A stretch of 64,000 bases of DNA from Cesiribacter sp. SM1 (GTDB lineage: Bacteria > Bacteroidota > Bacteroidia > Cytophagales > Cyclobacteriaceae). The stretch spans positions 124,001-188,000 of the forward strand of contig NZ_JAHXBU010000045.1 of NCBI RefSeq assembly GCF_020178975.1. The letters run 5' to 3'. Position 1 is the stretch's first letter. Each line of letters starts with the position of its first letter. The notes under the pieces were generated by a model. The model was not told the DNA's origin and did no database searches. It saw only the letters and a program-made list of their open reading frames with translations. Shown here piece after piece: positions 27,948 to 36,968 of the stretch. The position numbers and the translations under genes were made by a program.

Positions 27948-29078
27948 TTAATTAGGTGTAACTGTATGCGTGTAGTCCGGTACGGTACTGTTGAAGATCA
28001 CCGCAATATCCGATTGAGTATTATCAACCTCGGTGGCAAACTTAAAAGAGTGGTTCCAGCGGTCATTTGTTATTATTGGTACCATAAACCAATATGAATC
28101 ATTCGTAGACTCATCTGGCCTGGAGTTATCGGCATTAACACTGCCATACCATTCTTCCGCAGTTCCACTGCCATCATCAACCAAAAACCGGAATTTATAC
28201 CGTTCATCTCTGCCCCAGCTTTCCTGCCTAAACTCAATGGGAGCATCCTCAATTTTCCAGGTGCCATTGCCAGCATAGGGCAGGTCGAACAGGAATTCAT
28301 CATTTGGTGCAAACCAAAGACTTACAGCCTCTATTTCGGCAATTTCAGTAGTAGCGGTAGGAAAATCTAAACGGATTCTATAAACACCTTCTTCTGTTAC
28401 CGTAGTTGTTGTTTCCCCTTGCTTTAGCTTTCCGTTTTCTATGAAATAAGTTTCGGGCGTACCCGTTTTTCTGCTGGCAAAATAGTATTCTCCAGGGGTC
28501 AGCTTGGTGTATACTTCAAAGGTAGAAGCATCGACTTTTTTCATCAGGATGGCATTTTCCAACCCCTCACCCCCTTCGGTGGCAGAGCCTGCAATGTATA
28601 ACTCATCGGGCGCCGGGAAACCTGCAGGCCGCTCTACCTCAATCATTCGGGAAGTCATGGGTTCCTGCACGTTTATTCCTTTAGAGGAAAGCACAGTCCA
28701 TTTCAGCTTACCAGTTTCTTCGGGCTGTATACCTGCAATCCGGGCAATTTCATTTAACCTGGCAAACGGAAGGGTAAGTCTGCGCTGCAGGCCATTTCCA
28801 TCGGAAGGAAGCGTGTACAATGGTTCACTGAAATCTCCGTCTTCTGTGTCGAAAACAACTTCATACAGCACTACACCATTATCTTCGGCTTTTGCTGCTT
28901 CCCATTCGAAAACCGCTGTGCTCTGCGCACCCAGGTTCATGTAAGCATTATCATCTGGTGCGAATAGGTTGGTAACTGGCGTTACCTGCGTGTGGCTCAG
29001 TTCTTCATCCTCACAGGCAACCATGGCTATAACCATAGCCAAAAGGGTAAGCAATAGGTATATATTTATCTTTTTCAT
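27948..29078 (-). CDS. SusE/SusF-like surface glycan-binding lipoprotein
   Basis: A 376-aa lipoprotein from the Met ending at 29078 (MKKINIYLLL...VACEDEE); the frame stays open further upstream, into the SusD gene, but without signal character. The N-terminal half is a SusE-type domain (LFAPDDNAYMNLG, FEWEAAKAEDNGVVLYEVVF, LKWTVLSSKG), followed by two beta-sandwich starch/glycan-binding-like modules (LYIAGSATEGGEG; VSLWFAPNDEF). It should sit on the outer surface beside the SusCD complex and hold glycan. It follows SusD directly in the order SusC, SusD, SusE. Confidence 0.88.
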   Translation of the reverse strand: MKKINIYLLLTLLAMVIAMVACEDEELSHTQVTPVTNLFAPDDNAYMNLGAQSTAVFEWEAAKAEDNGVVLYEVVFDTEDGDFSEPLYTLPSDGNGLQRRLTLPFARLNEIARIAGIQPEETGKLKWTVLSSKGINVQEPMTSRMIEVERPAGFPAPDELYIAGSATEGGEGLENAILMKKVDASTFEVYTKLTPGEYYFASRKTGTPETYFIENGKLKQGETTTTVTEEGVYRIRLDFPTATTEIAEIEAVSLWFAPNDEFLFDLPYAGNGTWKIEDAPIEFRQESWGRDERYKFRFLVDDGSGTAEEWYGSVNADNSRPDESTNDSYWFMVPIITNDRWNHSFKFATEVDNTQSDIAVIFNSTVPDYTHTVTPN

Positions 29079-29109
29079 ATAATTATGGTCAACTACTTTT
29101 TTCAAATGA

Positions 29110-30744
29110 TTAATTCCAGCCTGGGTTCTGAGACAAATTACTGTTCTGCAAGCGCTCATCTCGCGGTATTGGCCACAGGTAATGCTTGCCTGGATCGAAG
29201 GTTCTAGATTGTGCCCTAATGTAGCCGTTATCGGGGCTGCTAGGCTCAAACTGGGCGCCATGTGCCCAGCCATTTAATACATCTTCTGCGATTTGCCATC
29301 TGCGAATATCAAATATCCGGAGACCTTCCATGGCCAGTTCCACCCGCCGTTCATTGCGGATCGTTTGTCGCAGGGCTTCTCCCGTTAGCGAGGGATCATA
29401 GGCTAAGGCAGCTTCATCCGTAAAACCGGCACGTTCGCGCAGAGGCCTGATGGTCTGGTTCCACACCTCTTCGTTAAATTCGCCCAACTCCATTTTGGCT
29501 TCGGCATACATCAGCAACACATCAGCATAACGAATCAGGATCAGGTTTAAGCCTGAAGCCAGACCTGCAGTATGATCCGGATCAAAATACTTGCGCGTAT
29601 AGTAGCCTGTTGTTGTTTTAGAGGAGCCTGTTTCGTACTCATCCAACGCCTCATCTGGGTCTGTGCCTGGCTCAATATAAATGGTGTGGATGCTGCCATC
29701 CGGGTTCTCCCACTGGTAGTTGTGGTAGACTATGGTGTTTGTAAGCCGTGGGTCACGGTTCACATAAGGATTCCCTTCATCATAGCCCGAAGCTGCTGCA
29801 TCGATGGGTTCTCCATTGAGCATCAGGTAGCTATCGACCAGTTCCTGGGTGGGCGCCAGGTTATTCAGGCGCGCGCCTGCAGACAAGGGAGCCATATCGA
29901 AAAATTCTGACCAGGTTCTGTCTATAGGCACATATTGCAAGCTAAGAATTACCTCCTCGTTGTATTCGTTCTCTGGCAGGAACAAGCCTTCATAGGATGG
30001 AAATAATGAATAGCTGCCATATTCGGTTGAATTAATGAGCTTCGCAGTTTCTGTCACCACATCTGCCCAACGGCCTTCGTACAGTAACACCCTGGCCTTT
30101 AGCGCAATGGCCGCACCACTGGTTATTTTCCCCTGTTCTGCATCAGCAAGTTCTGTATTGGCGGGCAGTATAGCAGCCACCTCATCCAGCTCATTCAGGA
30201 TAAAGGCAAGTACTTCAGCTCTGGGTGTACGTTCTATCGTCTGAGCCTCTTCAATAGTTGGATCATGATCTAGCAAGGGAATATCGCCAAACCAGGTCAT
30301 GAGCTGAAAATGCTGAAACGCCCGGATAAAACGAGCCTCTGCTTTCATCATGTTACGTTCTTCTTCACTCATGTCCGTAACGCGATCAATATTCTCTATC
30401 AAGATATTGGTCGTTTTGATCCCACCATACCGTGTGTCCCACTCCTCGTTTAATCTTGCAAGCGAAGCATCATAGGCGCCGCTTGAGATTGAGGCAGCCC
30501 CTGCAGCATCTCCGCGGCCATTGACAGCATTGTCGGAGAGCGCTTCATTCAGGAAGAAGTACGAGCTGCTAAACATCTGGGAATAGGCGGTGTTGAGTAC
30601 GGCCTGTGCCCGGGCCTCTGAGCTCCAGTAGTTTAAATCTGTAAAGGTATTTTCGGGTGCAAGGTCTAAATCTTTGCATGCTGTGAATAGTAGTACCAGC
30701 ATGGTGAGCAAGCTGGCCTTGTACCTGATATTGCTATGTTTCAT
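29110..30744 (-). CDS. SusD/RagB family glycan-binding lipoprotein (module B)
   Basis: A SusD-like lipoprotein of 544 aa (LFTACKDLDLAPEN signal; a second Met six bases upstream at 30750 is equally possible). Hallmarks: NMMKAEARFIRAFQHFQLM, AIALKARVLLYEGRW, LILIRYADVLLMYAEAK and RRVELAMEGLRIFDIRRWQ. It starts within 10 bp of the SusC stop, so the two are translationally close. It should form the lid of the module B transporter. Confidence 0.96.
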   Translation of the reverse strand: MKHSNIRYKASLLTMLVLLFTACKDLDLAPENTFTDLNYWSSEARAQAVLNTAYSQMFSSSYFFLNEALSDNAVNGRGDAAGAASISSGAYDASLARLNEEWDTRYGGIKTTNILIENIDRVTDMSEEERNMMKAEARFIRAFQHFQLMTWFGDIPLLDHDPTIEEAQTIERTPRAEVLAFILNELDEVAAILPANTELADAEQGKITSGAAIALKARVLLYEGRWADVVTETAKLINSTEYGSYSLFPSYEGLFLPENEYNEEVILSLQYVPIDRTWSEFFDMAPLSAGARLNNLAPTQELVDSYLMLNGEPIDAAASGYDEGNPYVNRDPRLTNTIVYHNYQWENPDGSIHTIYIEPGTDPDEALDEYETGSSKTTTGYYTRKYFDPDHTAGLASGLNLILIRYADVLLMYAEAKMELGEFNEEVWNQTIRPLRERAGFTDEAALAYDPSLTGEALRQTIRNERRVELAMEGLRIFDIRRWQIAEDVLNGWAHGAQFEPSSPDNGYIRAQSRTFDPGKHYLWPIPRDERLQNSNLSQNPGWN

Positions 30745-30753
30745 ATTCATGAG

Positions 30754-33700
30754 TTAAAAAGTAACGTCTAAACCAAATCCGTAATAAATAAGGGTAGGAT
30801 AGGCCCTGGCACTGTTTGCTCCTGACTGTTCCAGGTTACTGTTAAATTCTGTAAGCTCTGGATCTACAAAATCTACTTTTGCCAGCGTAAACAGGTTCTG
30901 GCCCGACAGGTACACTCTCAGCTTTTCCATGCCTGCTTTACTGGCAATGCGGCCGGGCAGGGTGTAACCCAACTGTACATTTTTCACCCTTAGATATGCG
31001 CCATCAAACAGGTACATGTCTGATCCTCTCCGGAAGTTGTTGGTATTAGAATGGCTACCATTATCAGCCAGTCGCGGATACCGGGCATCGGGATTTTGTG
31101 GTGTCCAATAATCCAGCTGGTGGGTGTACATGGTCATGCCGTAGTTATAGTGAAAAGGTTCAACCGTTTCTCCACGGATCATCATGGTTCTTTTACCTAC
31201 GCCCTGTATTAGTACCCCCAGGTCGAATCCTTTTGCAGCAACAGTATAGTTAAAACCATAGGTGTAACGGGGAAAAGGGTTTCCAAAAACCACCTTATCC
31301 TTATCATCAATTACACCATCTTTCACAACATCCACATAACGGTTGTCGCCAGGTTGTACTGTTAAACCTTCCGGCACAGCTGCACCCTCTATTTCTTCCA
31401 TTGACTGGAAATAGCCATCGCGCTGCAGACCTACGTACGAATGATAGGGATAACCTTCCTGTCGTAAGATCTGCAGTTCCTCCAGGTTAGTTAATACACG
31501 GCCCCCTACCAACTCCAGTATCTCGTTTTGAGAGTCAGCAATGTTGAATGATAAATTGTGCGAGAACAGATTGCCCATATGCTGGTAAGTAGCAATAAAC
31601 TCCCAGCCCTTGCTGCCTACTTTGGCTGCATTAAAGTCTGGAAGATCGGTGCCAAACACACCTGGTACGGCAGGCGGAAGTAAAATATCTGAGGTCACTT
31701 TGTTGAAGTAATCGACAGATACTGTAAGAGCGCCTTTGAAGAAATCAAGATCTGCACCCACGTTAAAGGTTGCAGCTCTTTCCCACCTTAATTCTGGATT
31801 GGCAAAATTGTAACCCGTGCCACTTACAGGAACATTATTAAATCCGTAAGCATTCTGAAAGGAGAAAAAGGTAGTTTGGTACTGGTAGTTATCAACATTC
31901 TGATTGCCCAGCACCCCATAAGAAGCACGTAACTTAACACCACCGACATTGTCCCTGTAGCTTCCTAAAAATGCTTCCTCCGAAATACGATACCCTGCCG
32001 AAACAGAGGGGAAGAAACCCCAGCGGTTTTTCTCACTAAACTTTGAAGAACCATCATAACGAAAATTGAACTCGCCAAATAACTTGTTGTTGAACGAGTA
32101 AGAAGCCCGGCCAAAAGCAGAATTCAGACTGTTTTCCGAAGAACTCTGGTTTGAAGTATAAGACCTCGCTTCTATTTCAGTTTCAGAAGTGGGTGTTCCC
32201 AAATCGGGATCGGTATTTATTAGATAGATTCCCGTACCTCTGTCCGCATGATTTTCGTTAGAAACGCCCAGAAGCAACGTTACATTATGCTCATCGTTGA
32301 ATGTTTTATTGAACTCCGCCATGATTTGCGAGTTCAGCTCAAGAGTTTTGCGGCTTTCGTCATAGGTATTGCTGTTATCTCCGTAAACACCTTTTGGAAA
32401 AAAGTCTACCTGTATGGTGCGGCCAAACTGATGATTTGAATAAAGGTTCGCCCCAAATACGCCTCTTACTTTCAGAAAATCCGTAAGCTTTAATTCTCCT
32501 GATACACTGCCGAATATGTTATCATCATCGTATCTTCTAAACCCGCCTTTTTCCAGAATACCAAGGGAGTTGAACTGTTGCAGCACATCATTGGTCAGGT
32601 ATCGTCCAAGCGAATCTTTTTGTGCATAAATGAGAGGCACCCTACCTGCATCCACAATCAAGGTAGAGGTAGAAGAAGAGTGGTCCGTCACCTCACGGCG
32701 CATGTACGACAACATGGTGGTAAGTTTGAATCGCCCTATCTGGTTGGTAAGGTTCAGCCGGAAATTATACCGTGTCAACCCTTTATCCGGGCCAACAAAA
32801 TTGCTACGCTGATTCATATAGCCTCCCGAGGCATAATAGGAAGAATTTTCTCCACCGCCCGAAACAGAAAGGTTATGATTTTGCTGCCAGGCCGGCTGGG
32901 TTATTTCATCGATAAACCATTGCTCGTCGCCATTTTCCTGAAACTGTCTGATTTGTTCAGGAGTATAAATGACAGATTCTTTACCAGCGTTAAAAGCAGA
33001 TTCATTACGGAGCATTGCATTCTGGTAGCCACTTACAGGTTCTAAAAAGAAATGAGGACTGTTTACACCAGCCAGTCCATTATAGGTTACACTGGGGCGA
33101 TTATTAAGTCTTCCCTTCTTGGTAGTAACCAGAATTACACCATTATTTGCCCGCGACCCATAAATGGCTGCACTTCCCGCATCCTTCAAGATAGATACAG
33201 TTTCAATGTCGGCAGGATTGAGCATATTGATGTCTCCACCAACAATCCCATCGATGACCACCAGCGGGCTATTATTTCCCAAAGTACTGATACCGCGGAT
33301 GTTGAGGTTTACGCCGGCTCCAGGCTCTGAATTAGACTTTTGAATGATCAGGTTTGGTGAGGTACCCTGCAGAGCTTCAGTTAGGTTCACCACCGGACGG
33401 CCCTCCAGGTCTTCGGCAGTCACCTGGTCTACGGCGCCCGTTACATTTGATCTCATCTGGGTACCATAGCCCACTACCACCACTTCATCCAGCATCTTGT
33501 CATCTTCCGCAAGTTCTACATTGATAATAGTTTGGTTATTGATTGGTATTTCCCTGGTTTGAAAGCCAACAAAGCTGAATATCAGCACACCTTCAGGAGA
33601 GGGTACTTCCAGCGCATACTTTCCATCCACATCCGTAATGGTTCCGATGGTGGTGCCCTTAACCACAATGCTTACACCTGGCAGGCCTGCGGGTTCCAGC

Positions 33701-34161
33701 GGTGATGTAACAGTTCCCGTTACCCGATGGGCTTGCTCCTGTGCCTTTACTGGTACTACTGTTCCCGAACTACCCTCCTCACCATGTGTTTCTGAGTAGA
33801 TAAAGTAGGTATTATCCGGTTTGCTGTATTTTTTATATTTAAGGCCATGCGTTTCAAAAAGCATATCAAGTGCCTTTTCCAGCCCTACGTCTGCAGGATC
33901 TACGCTCCTGACCTTGAGCCCCTTTATTAACCTGGGGTTATAGGTAAACCTGACCTTGTACTTCTTTTCAAGCCGCTCCAGGGCTTCGGTCAAGGACATT
34001 TCTGCCTCTTTAGCGCCATTCTGCTGCGGCACTATCAAAGCTCCTGCCGGCGACTTTGCCAAGGAGAACTGCTGCGAAAATCCCTTTTCAGAAAAGGTGA
34101 CCAGTGCGAAAAATAAAGCCAGGAATGTTATCCTTGCTAGTAAGGGTATAGGTTGTCGCAT
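30754..34161 (-). CDS. SusC-like TonB-dependent transporter with STN signalling domain (module B)
   Basis: A 1135-aa SusC-family transporter. After the signal peptide there is an STN domain (about 55-125; MSLTEALERLEKKYKVRFTYN, ALDMLFETHGLKYK) that normally contacts a FecR-type anti-sigma factor in the periplasm. Then a CarboxypepD_reg-like domain (about 147-225), TonB box (MLDEVVVVGYG), plug (NLNIRGISTLGNNSPLVVIDG; KDAGSAAIYGSRANNGVI) and barrel. Of the three SusC proteins in the window only this one has an STN, and FecR and FecI are encoded just upstream, so transport should be coupled to gene activation by substrate. Confidence 0.96.
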   Translation of the reverse strand: MRQPIPLLARITFLALFFALVTFSEKGFSQQFSLAKSPAGALIVPQQNGAKEAEMSLTEALERLEKKYKVRFTYNPRLIKGLKVRSVDPADVGLEKALDMLFETHGLKYKKYSKPDNTYFIYSETHGEEGSSGTVVPVKAQEQAHRVTGTVTSPLEPAGLPGVSIVVKGTTIGTITDVDGKYALEVPSPEGVLIFSFVGFQTREIPINNQTIINVELAEDDKMLDEVVVVGYGTQMRSNVTGAVDQVTAEDLEGRPVVNLTEALQGTSPNLIIQKSNSEPGAGVNLNIRGISTLGNNSPLVVIDGIVGGDINMLNPADIETVSILKDAGSAAIYGSRANNGVILVTTKKGRLNNRPSVTYNGLAGVNSPHFFLEPVSGYQNAMLRNESAFNAGKESVIYTPEQIRQFQENGDEQWFIDEITQPAWQQNHNLSVSGGGENSSYYASGGYMNQRSNFVGPDKGLTRYNFRLNLTNQIGRFKLTTMLSYMRREVTDHSSSTSTLIVDAGRVPLIYAQKDSLGRYLTNDVLQQFNSLGILEKGGFRRYDDDNIFGSVSGELKLTDFLKVRGVFGANLYSNHQFGRTIQVDFFPKGVYGDNSNTYDESRKTLELNSQIMAEFNKTFNDEHNVTLLLGVSNENHADRGTGIYLINTDPDLGTPTSETEIEARSYTSNQSSSENSLNSAFGRASYSFNNKLFGEFNFRYDGSSKFSEKNRWGFFPSVSAGYRISEEAFLGSYRDNVGGVKLRASYGVLGNQNVDNYQYQTTFFSFQNAYGFNNVPVSGTGYNFANPELRWERAATFNVGADLDFFKGALTVSVDYFNKVTSDILLPPAVPGVFGTDLPDFNAAKVGSKGWEFIATYQHMGNLFSHNLSFNIADSQNEILELVGGRVLTNLEELQILRQEGYPYHSYVGLQRDGYFQSMEEIEGAAVPEGLTVQPGDNRYVDVVKDGVIDDKDKVVFGNPFPRYTYGFNYTVAAKGFDLGVLIQGVGKRTMMIRGETVEPFHYNYGMTMYTHQLDYWTPQNPDARYPRLADNGSHSNTNNFRRGSDMYLFDGAYLRVKNVQLGYTLPGRIASKAGMEKLRVYLSGQNLFTLAKVDFVDPELTEFNSNLEQSGANSARAYPTLIYYGFGLDVTF

Positions 34162-34195
34162 TGAGTTGGGGTTTATGGTTTAATTTATTCTGTTA

Positions 34196-35206
34196 TCACC
34201 TGGTAAAAACTACACGCTCGCCATTTCTTTGTATCTCTAGTTTGTTGATGGTTGCCAGCGCATCCAAAAGCTCATTCAGGTTAGCGGTAGAAACCACACC
34301 TGTCATCCGCTCCTGTGCAATATCCGGATTGGCAAAGCTTATCTCTATTCCAAAGGTTTCCTGCAGCTTTGCTGCTACTGCCCCGAATGTAGTATTGTCA
34401 AGAATCCATTCCTGGCGGGTCCAGTCATTGTATAAGGCAGGATTTACTTCCAGTATGAGGGGAGTTCGCTCAGAGGCATCAAGTTCCACAAGTTCCCCTG
34501 GCTTCATCATGATGGTTTGAATGCCTGTAGATTGTTTCAGTGCCAGCTTTACTTTTCCTGTGTTCAGGACCACCTGAGTTTTCCTGGGCCGGCTGAAGAC
34601 ATTAAACTGGGTACCAAGTACCTGCACATCAAGTTCTTTTGTATGCACGGTAAACTTTTTATCCCCTGCCCCTTTATTCTTAACCACCTTGAAAAAAGCC
34701 TCTCCTTCCAGACGCACTTTCCTGGAGGGACCCAGGCCCCAATAAGGCAGCACCTCCAGGCTGGAGTTTGCATTCAGCAGAACACTTGATCCATCCTCAA
34801 GCAACACCTGCCTGGATTCTCCAAAGCCTGTGGTGTAGCGTACAGGGTTATTAAACTGTACCAGAAAAAAAACTGTACAAATGGAGATAAGTGCTGCAAC
34901 TGCCGCCGCCCATGCATACCACACCTGTCGCTTTTGTGGTGGTTCAAGCTTGCGTACTTTTGCTGAACTGCGTGTTTCAACTATTCTATTCCACACCTCC
35001 TCCTTTTCTTCGGCATTGGGCTGGTGTTCACGAAAGTTAGCCAGCAGGATCAGGTGGCGTGCACGCTCCACCTCTGCCGACTGCTCCGGATGTTCCAGCA
35101 GCCACTGTTGCCAAAACTGATCACGGGCAGGCGTAGGCTGTTGCACCCATTGCTGGAAATCTGTATCCAAGGCAAAAGCCTCAGCCGTATAGTCTTTGTA
35201 TTGCAT
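34196..35206 (-). CDS. FecR-family anti-sigma factor
   Basis: A 336-aa inner-membrane regulator. Cytoplasmic N-terminal helices (about 1-95) lead to one membrane segment (about 105-127, WYAWAAAVAALISICTVFF), then a periplasmic FecR domain (RYTTGFGESRQVLLEDGSSVLLNANSSLEV; GEAFFKV; LGTQFNVFSR) and a C-terminal DUF4974/STN-like domain (about 265-336). It should hold the ECF sigma factor until the STN domain of the adjacent SusC signals substrate. Its stop is 34 bp before the SusC start. Confidence 0.95.
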   Translation of the reverse strand: MQYKDYTAEAFALDTDFQQWVQQPTPARDQFWQQWLLEHPEQSAEVERARHLILLANFREHQPNAEEKEEVWNRIVETRSSAKVRKLEPPQKRQVWYAWAAAVAALISICTVFFLVQFNNPVRYTTGFGESRQVLLEDGSSVLLNANSSLEVLPYWGLGPSRKVRLEGEAFFKVVKNKGAGDKKFTVHTKELDVQVLGTQFNVFSRPRKTQVVLNTGKVKLALKQSTGIQTIMMKPGELVELDASERTPLILEVNPALYNDWTRQEWILDNTTFGAVAAKLQETFGIEISFANPDIAQERMTGVVSTANLNELLDALATINKLEIQRNGERVVFTR

Positions 35207-35581
35207 GCTTTAAGTTATAGCAGAAGGTCTAACCTATTTATGGAGAAGGATCATAGCCTTAGCAGCACTGGGCAGCAGACGTTAATAGCCTCTCATGTTG
35301 TCTTGTGAAAACTTTCATACGTTTTCGCAAACGTATGAAGTTACTTTCTATACCTAAGACAGTGCACCTGCTAGAATCTCATCAATGAAAATTATTTTTT
35401 TTAAAATTATTTTTTGAAAGCTGTACGGCCTGGCTTTCAAGGGCAGAAGTGAAAGATCAGAAAATGGCAGAAGCTAGAAACGGTAGTTATAAATCAGGTG
35501 GGTGTGCTTATAATGGCTGTTGGATATAAAGCCTCCCCTATCTTTGCAGAAGAAGGGATTACCGGTTACAACATAGTGGGG
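35207..35581. other. Gap between FecI and FecR genes, holds a hairpin
   Basis: About 375 bp between the sigma-factor stop and the FecR start. Contains the hairpin at 35314-35339 and otherwise AT-rich sequence. This gap is long for a FecI/FecR pair, suggesting FecR and the downstream Sus genes have their own promoter here, possibly read by the FecI sigma factor. Confidence 0.5.
35314..35339 (-). terminator. Hairpin after the ECF sigma-factor gene
   Basis: Perfect 11-bp stem (TTCATACGTTT with AAACGTATGAA) around a 4-nt loop; on the minus strand it is followed by AGTTTTCAC, a short U-run. It may terminate the FecI transcript. As a near-palindrome upstream of FecR it could alternatively be an operator. 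Confidence 0.5.
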
Positions 35582-36208
35582 TTAAACAGTATCTTTCAGG
35601 AAAAAGTAGAGCTTTATTTCGTTTATCACCATAAGGCAGAGCCCCACCTTAACAATGTTCTTTTTTAACAAGCCTAACGCTTTAGATACCAGGTTATAGC
35701 AGGAATCAACATGTAAATCCATCACAGCAGCAATCTCTTCATAAGAAAGGTTGTTGTAGAATCTTAAAAAGATCACCTCTTTCTGTCTGTCCGTTAGGGT
35801 ATTCAGAGCACGTACAATATGTTCCTGCTGTTCCTTGCTAATCTGGCGGGAGATAAGCAAGGATTCATGTGGCAGCACGAATTCAAACCTGTCTTCTGCC
35901 AGGTGTTCCTCATCATGAACCAATTTCTTTTTTTCCGCCAATGCATTGAAGATACTATGCCTCATTGCCTTGAGCAGGTAAAATTTAGGTGAAGTAACCT
36001 CTTTCGTTGTATCCCTTCGCTCCCAGAGCCTGATAAACAGATCATGGATACAGTCTTTGATCAAATCTTTGTCTGAAGTGAACTTACTGGCATAATTATA
36101 CAGCAAATTAAAATAAGTATTATACAGCACCGAGAATGCCTGCTCACTCCCGTGCTGAAAATCGCTCCACAATTGCTCCTTCGACTTTAAATTTTCCAAT
36201 GAATCCAT
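35582..36208 (-). CDS. ECF RNA polymerase sigma factor (FecI-like)
   Basis: A 208-aa extracytoplasmic-function sigma factor. Region 2 (about 14-80: AFSVLYNTYFNLLYNYASKF, CIHDLFIRLWERRD) and region 4 (about 130-190: LTDRQKEVIFLRFYNNLSYEEIAAVM) are intact. The C-terminal tail after region 4 is short and hydrophobic. Paired with the FecR homologue and the STN-bearing SusC, it should switch on module B when its glycan is imported. Confidence 0.95.
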   Translation of the reverse strand: MDSLENLKSKEQLWSDFQHGSEQAFSVLYNTYFNLLYNYASKFTSDKDLIKDCIHDLFIRLWERRDTTKEVTSPKFYLLKAMRHSIFNALAEKKKLVHDEEHLAEDRFEFVLPHESLLISRQISKEQQEHIVRALNTLTDRQKEVIFLRFYNNLSYEEIAAVMDLHVDSCYNLVSKALGLLKKNIVKVGLCLMVINEIKLYFFLKDTV

Positions 36209-36968
36209 CTCATGAGTTCAACTGCTAATTCATATATAGAACTGCCTCGTAACCCGCTCACTATATAAGGTAACTCTTTTTTATATTACGACTGCTGAAG
36301 ACACAGGATTTACATCAAAATGCAGGCACTGGTTTAGGCTGTACACGCATGCTTATCGTATTTCTAATTGTTCGGAGTGGCTATAGCTGGCAAAGTAAAA
36401 CCAACGAATGTTGATCATGCACCAATTGCCCTCCTATCCGCTGCAAGTTATCTATCCAGGCATCATTCCGTACGTACAGATGCTGGCTTTTGATTTTGAA
36501 GGTGCAAATCTACTTTCAATATAGCAAAATTCCTGTGGAGGCTTCAGTTGGTTGAGACAGATCGGTCATAAATCTTGAACTCTGGGGCGACATAGGCCGG
36601 AGTAGGGGGATTATAATAGTACCCGTAGCTCAAAATTAGCTTTACCTAGTTTATTAAGCGGTTCTTTAGACTTTTGAGCAAATTCTTCTGATCCTTTGAG
36701 GCTAACCATTTTACGCTGTTATGGATCTGATGCATATGCACAATGTAGTTCCGATCTTACCTTCCGCCCCGGAATGTACAGTGCTGTTAGCTTCTGCAAA
36801 GGCCTTCAGTTATCAGTGCTCTTTCCCCCCACACTGCTTTTCTTTTTGTGCTGACATTACCTTTTTAGAATTTCTTTTTTTTTATTTTGTCTCGGACAAA
36901 CTGTGAATAAAACTCTTATGATTAGACTGGATGGAGATGTATGGAGTTTTTATCGGAATTTTAAGACT
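36209..36968. other. Gene-free divergent region with a degenerate repeat and a coding relic
   Basis: About 760 bp between the divergently transcribed sigma-factor gene and the membrane-spanning regulator gene. It holds a second copy of the degenerate repeat (36368-36510) and, on the minus strand, a protein-like tail at 36544-36642 (SYGYYYNPPTPAYVAPEFK...VSTN, stop). A further stretch in another frame upstream (to about 36720, GSEEFAQKSKEPLNKLGKA) may belong to the same lost gene. Promoters for both flanking genes must lie here, but I cannot define them. Confidence 0.5.
36368..36510. repeat. Degenerate repeat, copy 2
   Basis: Matches 14352-14480 in the same orientation (GGAGTGGCTATAgCTGGCAAA; GCCCTCCTATCCgCTGC; TTTTGAAG). 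The two copies lie 22 kb apart and bracket module B. See copy 1. Confidence 0.65.
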
